64,000 bases of DNA from Phycisphaerales bacterium. Lineage in GTDB: Bacteria; Planctomycetota; Phycisphaerae; Phycisphaerales; SM1A02. The notes under the pieces were generated by a model. The model was not told the origin of the DNA. It saw only the letters and a list, made by a program, of their open reading frames with translations, and made no database searches. This document shows positions 15,998-25,008 of this stretch, piece by piece. Every line of letters begins with the position of its first letter. The stretch's first letter is position 1. The stretch covers positions 62,001 to 126,000 of the forward strand of contig JAQWPT010000034.1 in assembly GCA_029245245.1 (NCBI GenBank), given 5' to 3'. A program made the position numbers and the translations under genes.

Positions 15998-18811
15998 CTA
16001 CTTCGCCTCGAACCAGGATGGCCCGGCGGCCACGTCCACTACCAGCGGCACGCGAAGCCCCTTCATCGCCCCCTCCATGGTTTGAACCAACAGGTCCGTG
16101 GCGATTTCCACTTCATCCCCTGGTGATTCGATGACGAGTTCATCATGAATCTGGAGCAGCATTCTGGAACCCGGGCACGCCTCGGTCAGCCGGGAGGGAA
16201 GGTGAATCATGGCCAGCTTGATGAGGTCCGCCGCCGACCCCTGGACCACCGAGTTGATGGCGAGTCGCTTCCCGAGTTCCCGCACCTGCGGCTGGCTGGA
16301 TTCCAATTGCGGGATTGCACGCTGACGTCCCTGCATCGTGGTCACGTAGCCCTTGGATCTGGCCTCCTCGACGCATTGATCCATGAACGACTGCACACCG
16401 GAAAATCGGGTCTTGTACCCCTCAATGAACGAGGCCGCTTCTTCCACGTTCACGGCTTCGCCCAGTCGTCGAGCGAGACCCCAGGCTGTAATGCCGTAGA
16501 TGATTCCGAAGTTGATCATCTTCGCTGCATTTCGCTGATCGGAGTCCACGTCCTCCGGGGCCACACCGAACACCTCACCCGCCACCGCCTGGTGAATATC
16601 GTCTCCACGGTGGAAGGCGGCGATGAGTGCTTCGTCACCACTGAGGTGCGCCAAAAGTCGAAGCTCAACCTGTGAGTAGTCGGCGGCCACGAGCATCGAC
16701 CCTTCTGCGGCCTTGAAGGCACGGCGGATTGCACGCCCTTCCTCCGTCCGGATCGGGATGTTCTGGAGATTCGGATCCGATGAACTGAGCCGGCCCGTCG
16801 AGGCTCCCGTCTGGTGGAAGGAGGTATGCACACGGTGCGTGTCGGGGTCGATGGCGTCCTTGAGGGCAACGAGGTAGGTGCCCACGAGTTTGGCCAGTTG
16901 CCGGTACTCAAGCAGGATCGCGGGAATGGGCGTCGTGACGTCCGGGTTCGCATCGAGTTTCTCAAGCACCTCCTGGTCCGTCGATGGGCCGGTCTTGCGC
17001 TGCTTGATGGGCTTCAATCCGAGACCCGGAGGTTCGGCGCCCGGCGCGTTGAAGAGCACTGCGGCCAGTTGCTTGGGAGAATCGGGATTGAACGAATGGG
17101 GTGAAGCGTCGATGGCAGCAGCACGCAGTTCAGCGGCCCGCTGCGACAGTCGCTCACGCTGGGTGTCCAGTTCGTCGGGATCGACGCGGATGCCGGTGTA
17201 CTCCATGTCGGCCAGGACCGGGACCAGCGGCATCTCCAGGTCCTCGAACAGCGAACGCAACTTCTTCGCATCGAGTTCGGATGAGAAACGTTCGTACAGG
17301 CGCCAGGTGATGTCCGCGTCTTCGGCAGCGTAGATCGCCGCCGTGTCCAACTCCACCGTATCGAACGTACGCTGCGAACTTCCACTCCCGATCAGGACGC
17401 TGATGGGAATGCAGTCCAGGCCGAGCAGCCCCCGTGCCAGCGCATCCATCCCATGGCTGGGGCGGGACGAATCCAGTACGAAACTCGCGATCATCGTGTC
17501 GAAGAAGGGCCCCTGCACGCTGACCCCGGCATGGCGCAGCACGTTCATGTCGTACTTGAGATTGTGCGCGACCTTGACCAGGGAGTCGTCAGTCAACAGA
17601 GGCGAGAGCAGTTCCAGCACCACGGCGGGATCCAGGTGGGACGTCGCCTCCGGCGATCGCATCGGAACGTACCACCCCTCCCCCGATCCACAGGCAAGCG
17701 AGATCCCGCACAGGTCGGCCTGCATCGGATCCAGTCCCGTGGTCTCGGTGTCGAAGGTGAACACGCCGGCCGATCGCAACCGCTGGACAAGGGACTCCAA
17801 CTCGCCACGTGTCCTGACGCAGTGGTAGGTTGCCCCGGGGTCCGCGGGAGCAAGTTCGTCGACCGCTTCCCCGAAGAGTCCGCCCTCGATTACCGGCGCA
17901 CGCCTGGGCGCAGCCGCCGGAGTGGACGTCGCCCCCGCGATGGTTTCAAGTTCGCTGCCGAACGATCGGAATCCCAGGTCACGAAAGAGCGACTGGGCCT
18001 GGGAAACTGCAAAGTTGCCCGGCTCGACCACGCAGGCACCGAGTGCGAACTCCATCTCGACATCATCCCGGAGCTTGACCAGGTCACGGTTCAGGGGGAG
18101 AGCGTCCTTCGATGCCACCAGGTTCTCGTGCCGCTTGCCCTTGATCTCGTCGATGTGCTCGTAGATCCCGTCGATGCTGCCGTACTCGAGTACCAGCTTC
18201 GCAGCGGTCTTGGGACCGATCCCCGGAACCCCTGGAATGTTGTCGACGCTGTCACCCATGAGGGAAAGGATGTCCACCACCTGCGACGGCTCGACACCCT
18301 CGGTCTTGAAGACGTCCGACGGCGTCACGGAGACGTCCTTGTGGATGTCGAAGAGTTCCACCCCGTTGCGGAGCACCTGCGTGAGGTCCTTGTCCCGCGA
18401 CAGGATCCGGATCTCCAGGTCGGGATCCTCCTGTGCGAGTCGTCGAACGACGGTGGCGATGATGTCATCGGCCTCCATGCGCTCCACTCCAAGCACCGGA
18501 ACGTCCAGGAGTTCAAGAAGTTCAAGGCACCGGGACACCTGCGGTGGCAGGTCCTCGGGCGTCTCGCTGCGGTTCGCCTTGTAGTCCGGATACAACTCAC
18601 TTCGAAACGTACCGCGATCGCCGCCGATGTCGATCGCCACCGCCAGGTAGTCCGGACGGTAGTCGCGAAGCAACTTGATGAGCATCGCGGTGAACCCGTA
18701 CGTCAGGTTCGTCGGCTCCTGCGTGACCGGGGAGTTCATGCCGGTACGTATGGCGTGGTAAGCCCGGAAGAACTGCGCGTAACCGTCGATGAGGTAGAAG
18801 GTGCGGGCCAT
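15998..18811 (-). CDS. polA: DNA polymerase I
   Basis: This 937-residue, three-domain enzyme acts in gap filling and Okazaki-fragment processing. Residues 1-~290 are the 5' nuclease, with 'YLIDGYAQFFRAYHAI' and 'GDSVDNIPGVPGIGPKTA'. The middle 3'-5' exonuclease keeps its acidic residues in 'FTFDTETTGLDP', 'HNLKYDMNVL' and 'YAAEDADITW', so proofreading is probably intact. Polymerase motifs A ('ADYSQVELRLLAHLSGD'), B ('AAKMINFGIIYG') and C ('LLQIHDELVIESP') are present. The start at 18811 gives MARTFYLIDGY, with GAGGA eight bases upstream; a longer frame runs into the preceding gene. A GC hairpin (15983-15999) spans the stop codon but has no T-run. It lies downstream of the GlmU-like gene. Confidence 0.97.
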   Translation of the reverse strand: MARTFYLIDGYAQFFRAYHAIRTGMNSPVTQEPTNLTYGFTAMLIKLLRDYRPDYLAVAIDIGGDRGTFRSELYPDYKANRSETPEDLPPQVSRCLELLELLDVPVLGVERMEADDIIATVVRRLAQEDPDLEIRILSRDKDLTQVLRNGVELFDIHKDVSVTPSDVFKTEGVEPSQVVDILSLMGDSVDNIPGVPGIGPKTAAKLVLEYGSIDGIYEHIDEIKGKRHENLVASKDALPLNRDLVKLRDDVEMEFALGACVVEPGNFAVSQAQSLFRDLGFRSFGSELETIAGATSTPAAAPRRAPVIEGGLFGEAVDELAPADPGATYHCVRTRGELESLVQRLRSAGVFTFDTETTGLDPMQADLCGISLACGSGEGWYVPMRSPEATSHLDPAVVLELLSPLLTDDSLVKVAHNLKYDMNVLRHAGVSVQGPFFDTMIASFVLDSSRPSHGMDALARGLLGLDCIPISVLIGSGSSQRTFDTVELDTAAIYAAEDADITWRLYERFSSELDAKKLRSLFEDLEMPLVPVLADMEYTGIRVDPDELDTQRERLSQRAAELRAAAIDASPHSFNPDSPKQLAAVLFNAPGAEPPGLGLKPIKQRKTGPSTDQEVLEKLDANPDVTTPIPAILLEYRQLAKLVGTYLVALKDAIDPDTHRVHTSFHQTGASTGRLSSSDPNLQNIPIRTEEGRAIRRAFKAAEGSMLVAADYSQVELRLLAHLSGDEALIAAFHRGDDIHQAVAGEVFGVAPEDVDSDQRNAAKMINFGIIYGITAWGLARRLGEAVNVEEAASFIEGYKTRFSGVQSFMDQCVEEARSKGYVTTMQGRQRAIPQLESSQPQVRELGKRLAINSVVQGSAADLIKLAMIHLPSRLTEACPGSRMLLQIHDELVIESPGDEVEIATDLLVQTMEGAMKGLRVPLVVDVAAGPSWFEAK

Positions 18812-18821
18812 CGAGGCGTCC

Positions 18822-20024
18822 TCAGCCCCCGTCCCGCGCAGCCGCAGCCTCGGCAAGACGCTCCAGCGCTGCGGATTCACCCGGTCCCGGGCTCATGCTT
18901 CGCCGCGCCTGCACGGTGCGTGTCACGTCCATGAACTTGCTGAACCGGTACACCCTGGCTCCCTGGTCGGTCAACCAGCTGAAGGCGGGGACCGTGGTGG
19001 GCGGGGCCGCGGTGGTTGCGATCATGGATCCGGTCCCGATCACGGACCCCGTCATCAGTCGCGTGGAGATGGCGGTACGCACGTGGTCGCCGATGATCGA
19101 TCCCATGAACACCCGGCCGGTCTTGGCGGACTGGGACTCCGGATCCAATCGGACGATCACCTCGGAATAGGTGTTGAGCAGGTTCGAGTTGGTCGTCCCC
19201 GCCCCGAGATTGACCCAGGACCCCACGAGGCTGTCGCCAAGGTGGCCGTCATGGGACTTGTTCGAATGAGCCTGGAAGACCGTCGAGCCGACTTCACCGC
19301 CAACGCGGCAGTCGGGACCGAACGAGCATCGCGCCTTGATCACCGCCCCATCGGAGATCACCGTCCGGGGGCCGATGAAGCAGGGGCCAATCAACACGGC
19401 ATTGCAGCGGATGACGGCCTGGTCATCGATCACAACCGGTCCGGCCGTGGTGTCGGCCACCACGCCCGGCAGGACCTCTGCGGTTGGATGCACATGCACG
19501 GGATGGTCGCCATGGACATGCAGACGATCATCGGCCATCAGTGGAACGGGACACGTCGACAGGTCGTCCAGGATCGCCGCCTCGAGGTGATCGAGAATGT
19601 CCCATGGGTACCGATAGACCACGGCCTCCACAGGCGTCCTGGTCACGTCACCGGGCAGTGTTCCTTCCCGCAGCCAGGCTTCGGCATCGGCCCGGGGGAG
19701 ATTGGCCATCACCACTTCCCCATCGGCGTTCACCAGCACCGAGGATGCCCCGGGAGCCTTCATCGACTCGAGGCCGGACCAGCGTCCGTTGACGCACAGC
19801 AGTGCATCCCCCTCGGGCAGTTCGTTGACGGGGCGATGGGCCGTATCGGCATGCACGTCCGCGAGTGAATCCGGAACCCAACTGGCAACAGGTTCACGAG
19901 CCAGCCGGCGTGCGATGCGCTGCGATGTCCACTGGGCCCCGCTGCGGAGGCGGAAGGCGGGCCGGAGATCCGTCAGGGGACCAAAGCAGCCCTGGCCGTC
20001 GTCATGAATGATGAAACCCGACAT
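18822..20024 (-). CDS. GlmU-like putative sugar nucleotidyltransferase with left-handed beta-helix
   Basis: This ~400-residue protein resembles the TIGR03991 'alternative GlmU' group. The N-terminus reads 'FGPLTDLRPAFRLRSG', in place of the classical LAAGxGTRM nucleotide-binding loop. The C-terminal half (~residues 200-350) has imperfect hexapeptide repeats ('VVIDDQAVIRCNAVLIGP', 'VISDGAVIKARCSFG', 'GDSLVGSWVNLGAGTTNSNL') that build a left-handed beta-helix acyltransferase fold. By analogy it may activate or acetylate amino-sugar-1-phosphates for wall or lipid synthesis, which suits its place below mreBCD. The start at 20024 has GGGAG just upstream. It is separated from mreD by 25 bp. Confidence 0.8.
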   Translation of the reverse strand: MSGFIIHDDGQGCFGPLTDLRPAFRLRSGAQWTSQRIARRLAREPVASWVPDSLADVHADTAHRPVNELPEGDALLCVNGRWSGLESMKAPGASSVLVNADGEVVMANLPRADAEAWLREGTLPGDVTRTPVEAVVYRYPWDILDHLEAAILDDLSTCPVPLMADDRLHVHGDHPVHVHPTAEVLPGVVADTTAGPVVIDDQAVIRCNAVLIGPCFIGPRTVISDGAVIKARCSFGPDCRVGGEVGSTVFQAHSNKSHDGHLGDSLVGSWVNLGAGTTNSNLLNTYSEVIVRLDPESQSAKTGRVFMGSIIGDHVRTAISTRLMTGSVIGTGSMIATTAAPPTTVPAFSWLTDQGARVYRFSKFMDVTRTVQARRSMSPGPGESAALERLAEAAAARDGG

Positions 20025-20049
20025 GGTGCTCCCGAGTACGTCGCATGCG

Positions 20050-20619
20050 TCAGACCGTCGATCGTCGACCGACACCATAATCGAAACGCCACAGCGGCAT
20101 CAGTTGGAACAGCACCCAACCCACCGGGATGGCGAGCACCCCGGAGAGGATCGCATCTCCGGCCACACGGGCGAGTTCGCCCAGGCCGAAGGGCACCACC
20201 TCTCCCCCCGTAAACGGCAGCCAGTACCGCACGAGCCCGATGATGGTCATGACGAATCCACTGCTGAGTACGCAGAGCATGGTGCAGACCGCAACGGTCA
20301 GGATCCGGTTTCTGAACACCATGGATCGGATCGTGAGGATGATCCATGCCCCGAGCGTGAAGCCCAGGGCGTGTGGCCCGATGATGAAGACCAGTTGGGA
20401 TCCCTCCATGGAACCGGGAGTCAGATCGGTGATCACACCCAGGACCCAGGCTCCCCACAACACGCAGTCGGTACGACCGAAGAGTGCGATGAAGGCGACC
20501 AGGCAGCCCGCGAAACTGGGGGTGATGAACCCGAGGGTCCGCAGGGTCATCGCCCCGGACAATCCCATGTCGAGGGCGACTGCCAGGCAAGCGGCCACGA
20601 TGAAGACCATCCACCTCAT
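20050..20619 (-). CDS. mreD: Rod-shape determining protein MreD
   Basis: This 189-residue, highly hydrophobic protein has about five to six membrane helices and no extended soluble domain. It has the length and composition of MreD and lies immediately after mreC, overlapping it as ATGA. The hydrophilic signature is weak, as usual for MreD, so the call rests on hydrophobicity and gene order. It should complex with MreC and MreB in the inner membrane to guide lateral wall synthesis. Confidence 0.82.
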   Translation of the reverse strand: MRWMVFIVAACLAVALDMGLSGAMTLRTLGFITPSFAGCLVAFIALFGRTDCVLWGAWVLGVITDLTPGSMEGSQLVFIIGPHALGFTLGAWIILTIRSMVFRNRILTVAVCTMLCVLSSGFVMTIIGLVRYWLPFTGGEVVPFGLGELARVAGDAILSGVLAIPVGWVLFQLMPLWRFDYGVGRRSTV

Positions 20620-21518
20620 GGCTGAAGGTCCCCGGCGGCCAGGTCGTCAGTGTCACCGGCCAGCAGCATCACGTGGGGCAGTTCGAAGAGTTGGAACCGG
20701 GGGCGGATGATCACCAGATCCCGCAGCGGGGCCTCGTCAAGTTGGCGAACCGACTCCACGTTTCCCACATGCAGCGCCTGCGCCCAGGCCGGCCAGCCGG
20801 GGTCGGCAAGGACGACCTCGTCTCCGGGAGCCGTTGCGTATCGGTGGTTGATCTCGCCGGCGAAGGTGCCGTCACCCAGTGGCTTCAGCAGCATCCGGGG
20901 CGGCGGAGCCGCGAGATCCGGGTCCTGCGCATCCACCAGCACGGCCTGCACCGGACCGGTATCGGGATGCGTCACCGGCAGCACCGTGACGCGAAATGGT
21001 GAAATACGTACCACACGCCCCACGAGGTACTGATGCTTCCACGTCGCAACATCACCCTGGAGGACTCGATCCGCAATCTCCGGCACAAGGTCAAGTTCGA
21101 CGGCGGAGACCACGTCGCGTGGGTCCCGCCCGGTCACATCCGAGGGAAGGATCATCGGTGGACGCGGTGCACGGAGAACGGACTCGGGCAGGTGCTGCAG
21201 CAGTCGAAGCTGGGCCGCGAGTTCCTGGGAACGAAGCCGTTGTGCCCGATAGAGCCGCTCATAGCGATCCCGTTCGGTCTCCAGCAGTTCCAACCGGCCT
21301 CGCAAGTCCTCCGTGTTCAGCCCATCGGAGGCATCGACGGGGCGAAGCATGCCGGCCAACCGGTTGCCGGCATGCGCGACGGGAGTGATGGGCAGGCGAA
21401 TGACGTCGGAAAGATCACGAGTCCAGTACAGCCAGTTCGTCGGCAACAGGGCAGCCACCACCGTCAGCAGAAGCACGAAGGGGTAGACACGCGGTATGCG
21501 TTCCGTGGCTCGGAACAT
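20616..21518 (-). CDS. mreC: Rod-shape determining protein MreC
   Basis: The 300-residue product has an N-terminal membrane anchor ('VYPFVLLLTVVAALLP', ~10-27). A coiled-coil region follows at ~65-110 ('EDLRGRLELLETERDRYERL'), then a beta-rich periplasmic domain containing 'QYLVGRVVRISPFRVTVLP' and 'GDEVVLADPGWP'. This is the MreC plan. It links the cytoplasmic MreB filament to periplasmic wall enzymes. GGAG lies six bases before the ATG. It sits between mreB (28 bp upstream) and mreD (4-bp overlap). Confidence 0.9.
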   Translation of the reverse strand: MFRATERIPRVYPFVLLLTVVAALLPTNWLYWTRDLSDVIRLPITPVAHAGNRLAGMLRPVDASDGLNTEDLRGRLELLETERDRYERLYRAQRLRSQELAAQLRLLQHLPESVLRAPRPPMILPSDVTGRDPRDVVSAVELDLVPEIADRVLQGDVATWKHQYLVGRVVRISPFRVTVLPVTHPDTGPVQAVLVDAQDPDLAAPPPRMLLKPLGDGTFAGEINHRYATAPGDEVVLADPGWPAWAQALHVGNVESVRQLDEAPLRDLVIIRPRFQLFELPHVMLLAGDTDDLAAGDLQP

Positions 21519-21546
21519 CGTGGCTCCTCACCGGGGACTGGGCCGA

Positions 21547-22599
21547 TCAGAGATCGTCCATGTCCGATTCCATGGTGGACTTCCACTCTTCGAGGTTCTC
21601 GAGGTAGGTGCTGGTACCCCGTGCCACGCAAGTCAGTGGGTCGTCGGCAATCGAAACATCCAGTTTCGTCTCCTGGTTGATGACCACGTCGATGCCACGC
21701 AGCAATGCCCCGCCACCGACAAGGCAGATCCCGTTGTCGATGAGGTCGGCAGCCAGTTCCGGTTCGGCTCGATCGAGTGTCCGCTTGACCGCGTCGACAA
21801 TCGATCGGACGGGGTCCTGAAGTGCTTCCCGTATTTCCTCGCTGGTAACCTCGGTCCGTCCCGGCAGGCCGGTGGTATTGTCCCGTCCGCGGACTTCCAG
21901 CGTGGTGTCATCAGTGACTTTCGCAGCGGAGCCGATCTCGATCTTGATCCGTTCCGCGGTCTGCTCACCGACGGTGAGGTTGTAGGTCTTCTTCATGTGC
22001 TGAATGATGGCCTCGTCGAAATCGTCTCCAGCGACACGAACCGATTCACAGGTTGCGATGTCGGCCAGGGACATGATCGCCACCTCGGTCGTCCCACCAC
22101 CGATGTCGACCACCATCGATGCGGTCGGTTCGACGATGGGAAGCCCGGCCCCGATGCCAGCGGCCATCGGTTCCTCAACGAGGTACACCCGACGAGCCCC
22201 GGCACGCTCGGCCGAATCAAGCACGGCCCGCTTCTCAACCGCGGTGATCCCCGAGGGCACCGCGATGACGACGCGGGGACTGATCAAGCGAGAGCGACCG
22301 GTCGCCTTGCGAATGAAGTAACTGAGCATCGCCTCGGTGATCTCGAAGTCGCTGATCACCCCGTCCTTGAGTGGACGGATCGCGCTGATGGACCCCGGGG
22401 TCTTGCCCAGCATTTCCTTGGCTTGCCAGCCAACTGCGTTTCCATTGTTCAGAACCCTGTTGGTCCCCCGCTTTACCGCGACGACGGAGGGTTCATTCAA
22501 GAGCACACCTTCGCCACGCACGCTGACGAGCGTGTTGCAGGTCCCAAGGTCTATGCCCATGTCAACGCTGAACCAGCCGAGAATCTTATCCAGCAGCAC
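21547..22599 (-). CDS. mreB: Rod-shape determining actin homologue MreB
   Basis: The 350-residue actin-fold ATPase has phosphate-1 'MGIDLGTCNTLV' (14-25). The region around 'SRLISPRVVIAVPSGITAVE' is typical, as are phosphate-2 'MVVDIGGGTTEVAI' and the adenosine loop 'GICLVGGGALLRGID'. The N-terminal MLLDKILGWF is a plausible amphipathic membrane-binding helix. It polymerises under the membrane and directs cylindrical growth. The start is GTG, with a perfect AGGAGG seven bases upstream. A candidate promoter lies at 22615-22667, so the mreBCD-GlmU-like-polA block may be one transcript. Confidence 0.97.
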   Translation of the reverse strand: MLLDKILGWFSVDMGIDLGTCNTLVSVRGEGVLLNEPSVVAVKRGTNRVLNNGNAVGWQAKEMLGKTPGSISAIRPLKDGVISDFEITEAMLSYFIRKATGRSRLISPRVVIAVPSGITAVEKRAVLDSAERAGARRVYLVEEPMAAGIGAGLPIVEPTASMVVDIGGGTTEVAIMSLADIATCESVRVAGDDFDEAIIQHMKKTYNLTVGEQTAERIKIEIGSAAKVTDDTTLEVRGRDNTTGLPGRTEVTSEEIREALQDPVRSIVDAVKRTLDRAEPELAADLIDNGICLVGGGALLRGIDVVINQETKLDVSIADDPLTCVARGTSTYLENLEEWKSTMESDMDDL

Positions 22600-22614
22600 C
22601 GTTCGCCCTCCTGG

Positions 22615-22667
22615 CGCCCGGGTAAGGGCGTGTCGCCATCATACGGCAACGGCATCGAACCTGTCGA
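22615..22667 (-). promoter_or_regulatory. Candidate mreB promoter with +1 hairpin
   Basis: Minus strand: TCGACA (22667-22662), 18-bp spacer, TATGAT (22643-22638) within GTATGATGGC. The predicted +1 is near 22631. The transcript would start with CGCCC-ttaccc-GGGCG (22630-22615), directly before the AGGAGG of mreB. The -35 and spacer are imperfect. Confidence 0.45.
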
Positions 22668-22700
22668 CGCCGTGGAAGATTGTGGATGAACTGGAAGCCC

Positions 22701-22883
22701 TCAGTCCAGGACCTTGAAAACCCCGCCATCGTCGCTCGTGTCCGAGCTCGAGGAATACTGGATGTTGTGGAAGACCATGACGAGGCAACCGGCCAGCAGA
22801 ATCAGGGCCGCGACCCCGGCCAAGGCCGTGTAGATGTCCACTCCGTCGCCACTTCGCATCACTGGTGAGTTGAATCGACTCAT
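22701..22883 (-). CDS. Small single-pass membrane protein
   Basis: The 60-residue product has an N-terminal polar stretch and one strong membrane helix ('IYTALAGVAALILLAGCLVM', ~17-36). An acidic serine-rich tail follows, with SSSSDTSDDGG. A good GAGGA lies seven bases before the ATG. The gene sits 13 bp after the coiled-coil gene on the same strand, so it is very probably translated and co-transcribed. It lies directly upstream of the mreB promoter. No family is recognised. Its position suggests an accessory of the coiled-coil envelope protein or of the elongation machinery, which is inference only. Confidence 0.7.
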   Translation of the reverse strand: MSRFNSPVMRSGDGVDIYTALAGVAALILLAGCLVMVFHNIQYSSSSDTSDDGGVFKVLD

Positions 22884-22896
22884 CCTGGTCCTCCCC

Positions 22897-23787
22897 TCAA
22901 TCCTGGCCCATCAGGGCATAGGCCCGATGGCCGATCTGGACCGTGCCCCGCTCGGCATGCTCAAGGGAGAGAATGCCGGTCGAGCGATTGATGTCCACGT
23001 CGATGATTCGCAGCTTGCCGATGAAGGTGCCCGCATCCCCGATGGTGAGGATCCAGCCAGCCTGGACTCCGTCCCGGGATCCGGCATCGATTTCGACCAG
23101 GATCCGGTCATCCCCACGGCTCACATCGAGCACGGTGGATTCCAGGTTGCGATCGGGAGCAATGCCCTCATCAAGGCTCATGCCCTGATCGCCGAGAGCG
23201 CCGAACCGAGCGACGTACTCGGAGATCTTGTTCAGAGCACTCGCCTGCTGGTCGCGGAGATCCTTGAGTTCCTCCTCGAGCTTGCGGCGGGCTGCAAGGG
23301 CCACCTGCAGTTGGCTGTCACGCTCGCGGAGCGCGTCATCCAATTCGATCTTCTGCCGCTCGGCGGTGATCGCACGGGAGCGGAGTTTCTGAAGATCGTC
23401 GACGAGCACCTTGTTGAGCTCGCTGTTGGTCTGGAGACTCTTGACCATGGTGCGGCTGGTCGCGCCATGCTCGGTCAGGGTGAGGTTTGCCGTGAGCAAC
23501 TGCGACTCGAGATCGAGACGTCGCTTGTCACACTCGGAGATGCTGGACTGCAACTGGGACAGCCGCTGGCTGTAGTCCTGCAGTTCCTGCTCATGTCCTG
23601 CAACGGCTGCCTGATGATTCTGGCGCTCGCCCTGCAACTGGTTCGAAACCAGTCGATTGGACTGGGAAGAAGCCATGGCCTCGGACTTCCAGTGCTCCTG
23701 ATTCTTTGCCGACACAACAACCAGGGGAACCATGAAGATGGCGAGCAAGGTCACCAGCACGATGAATATTTTCGTGAGAATATGCAC
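22897..23787 (-). CDS. Membrane-anchored coiled-coil protein with C-terminal beta domain (MreC-like plan)
   Basis: This 296-residue protein has an N-terminal anchor ('IFIVLVTLLAIFMVPLVVV', ~7-25). A long heptad-rich coiled coil spans ~35-190. A compact beta-rich C-terminal domain (~215-290) contains 'VEIDAGSRDGVQAGWILTIG', followed by 'TFIGKLRIIDVD'. The last part resembles SH3-like or FlgT C-terminal-type modules. Anchor, coil and beta domain repeat the layout of MreC, though sequence similarity is weak. The start is GTG with GAGG seven bases upstream. It has its own strong promoter (23888-23916). Beside mreBCD it is a candidate scaffold in the cell envelope; its function is unproven. Confidence 0.8.
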   Translation of the reverse strand: MHILTKIFIVLVTLLAIFMVPLVVVSAKNQEHWKSEAMASSQSNRLVSNQLQGERQNHQAAVAGHEQELQDYSQRLSQLQSSISECDKRRLDLESQLLTANLTLTEHGATSRTMVKSLQTNSELNKVLVDDLQKLRSRAITAERQKIELDDALRERDSQLQVALAARRKLEEELKDLRDQQASALNKISEYVARFGALGDQGMSLDEGIAPDRNLESTVLDVSRGDDRILVEIDAGSRDGVQAGWILTIGDAGTFIGKLRIIDVDINRSTGILSLEHAERGTVQIGHRAYALMGQD

Positions 23788-23862
23788 GATGCAGCCTCAA
23801 TCAAACAGGGGGGCAGTCGGGTCCACCGCAGTGCAACCTGCGTCCACGATGGGAAGACCGAC

Positions 23863-23916
23863 GATCGCCGACACTCGGCGATCAAGTTTTGTATCCAACA
23901 CCCCGAGGTATGTCAA
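23863..23916 (-). promoter_or_regulatory. Strong promoter plus 9-bp +1 stem-loop for the coiled-coil/small membrane protein pair
   Basis: Minus strand: perfect TTGACA (23916-23911), 17-bp spacer, TACAAA (23893-23888). Predicted +1 is near 23882. The transcript opens with the perfect hairpin GATCGCCGA-gtg-TCGGCGATC (23883-23863), then about 75 nt of leader to the GTG start. The -35 overlaps the stop codon of the upstream HEAT lipoprotein gene. Confidence 0.75.
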
Positions 23917-25007
23917 TATACCTCATTTTCCTGCTGGACAATCGAGGGCGAACTGTTTCGCAGAGCGGCGGCGGCCGCGGCAACCTGGACCCTCGGATCC
24001 TGGTCCCGCATGAGCAGGGACAACTGGGGTCCATAACGGGCTGAATCCAGTGTTCCAAGGACGCTGGCAGCCTGAGCCCTGATCTCGGGCTGCTGGTGGC
24101 TGGTGTTGGCCAGAACGACCTCCACGGGAACCCGTTCGGGCTCAATTCGGGCCAATGCATCGCAGGCAAGCAACTGGATCTCGATCCCAGGCTGGCGGGG
24201 CCCCTGTCCGGTCGCAAGTTCCTGAAGATTTTGAACCATCATCGTGTCCCCACTGCGGCCGAGCATCTGGCACGCCATGGCGGTCAGTTCGCCACGCTCG
24301 CTGGGCGAGAACAGGGCCGCCCGGATCACTTGACGTTCCGATTCATCACCGAGTTTGACCATGGCCTCCGCCATCACGAGATCGATGGTCTGGACCCGAG
24401 CCGCCTCCACCTGTCGCATGTGCCGCCCCACCCCATTGCGAATCAGGGTGATGGCTGAAGGATTTCCAATTTCCCCGAGCACGTACGCAGCATTGGCCTT
24501 GTCGGTTGGATTCGATCCGAGCACCATCGACGCCAGCGGAGTGAGGTCGATCTCGATCCCGCACCGGTCGAGGCTGTACATGGCTGCCGCCTGAACCGAC
24601 GGGCTGGAGTCCTCGAGCATGGGCTGCATGAGATGGGACAGCGAGCAGAGATTTCGAAGTCCCACCGTCATCACGGCGACGAACCGGACGCCCTGGTTGG
24701 TGTCCACCATGCCCCGTCGAACAACCTCGTCGATCTGTTCGTCGACCGGCTGCAGTCCCTCGATGGCATGGGCTCGCATCAAGGGGTCATCCGACTCGGA
24801 CGCCTGCATCAGCAGGTCGATGGCCGAAACCCGGATCGATTCATCCAGGACCTGGATCTGCGGAAGCGTCTGGTGCTGCAGCGTGGGACTTCCCGGCCTG
24901 ATCACCGAATCCTCCCGGCTACTCCAGCGAGCACTGCCGGGGTTGGGTTGGCACCCCGTCAGCAGCAGCAGTGCACAGGTGGCGAACAAGTATTTCATGA
25001 TGAACAT
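23913..25007 (-). CDS. HEAT-repeat lipoprotein
   Basis: The ~364-residue product begins with a lipoprotein signal (MKYLFATCALLLLTGC): the LLTGC lipobox puts the lipidated Cys at residue 19. The rest is a run of HEAT-like helical pairs ('DDPLMRAHAIEGLQPVDEQ', 'SSPSVQAAAMYSLDRCG', 'PTDKANAAYVLGEIGNP', 'QQPEIRAQAASVLGTLD'). Such solenoids are usually protein-binding scaffolds. The first ATG (25005-25007) lies just after the lnt stop, and an ATG three codons later is equally possible. A much longer frame upstream lies inside lnt and lacks a signal peptide. Its direct neighbour Lnt completes lipoprotein acylation, so the two may be functionally as well as physically linked. Confidence 0.85.
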   Translation of the reverse strand: MFIMKYLFATCALLLLTGCQPNPGSARWSSREDSVIRPGSPTLQHQTLPQIQVLDESIRVSAIDLLMQASESDDPLMRAHAIEGLQPVDEQIDEVVRRGMVDTNQGVRFVAVMTVGLRNLCSLSHLMQPMLEDSSPSVQAAAMYSLDRCGIEIDLTPLASMVLGSNPTDKANAAYVLGEIGNPSAITLIRNGVGRHMRQVEAARVQTIDLVMAEAMVKLGDESERQVIRAALFSPSERGELTAMACQMLGRSGDTMMVQNLQELATGQGPRQPGIEIQLLACDALARIEPERVPVEVVLANTSHQQPEIRAQAASVLGTLDSARYGPQLSLLMRDQDPRVQVAAAAAALRNSSPSIVQQENEVY

Positions 25008-25008
25008 C

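Noticed and set aside
22681-22690. DnaA box upstream of mreB (TTCATCCACA on the minus strand)
   Set aside because: A single near-match identical to one box of the 3-kb cluster, but isolated, so no better than chance.
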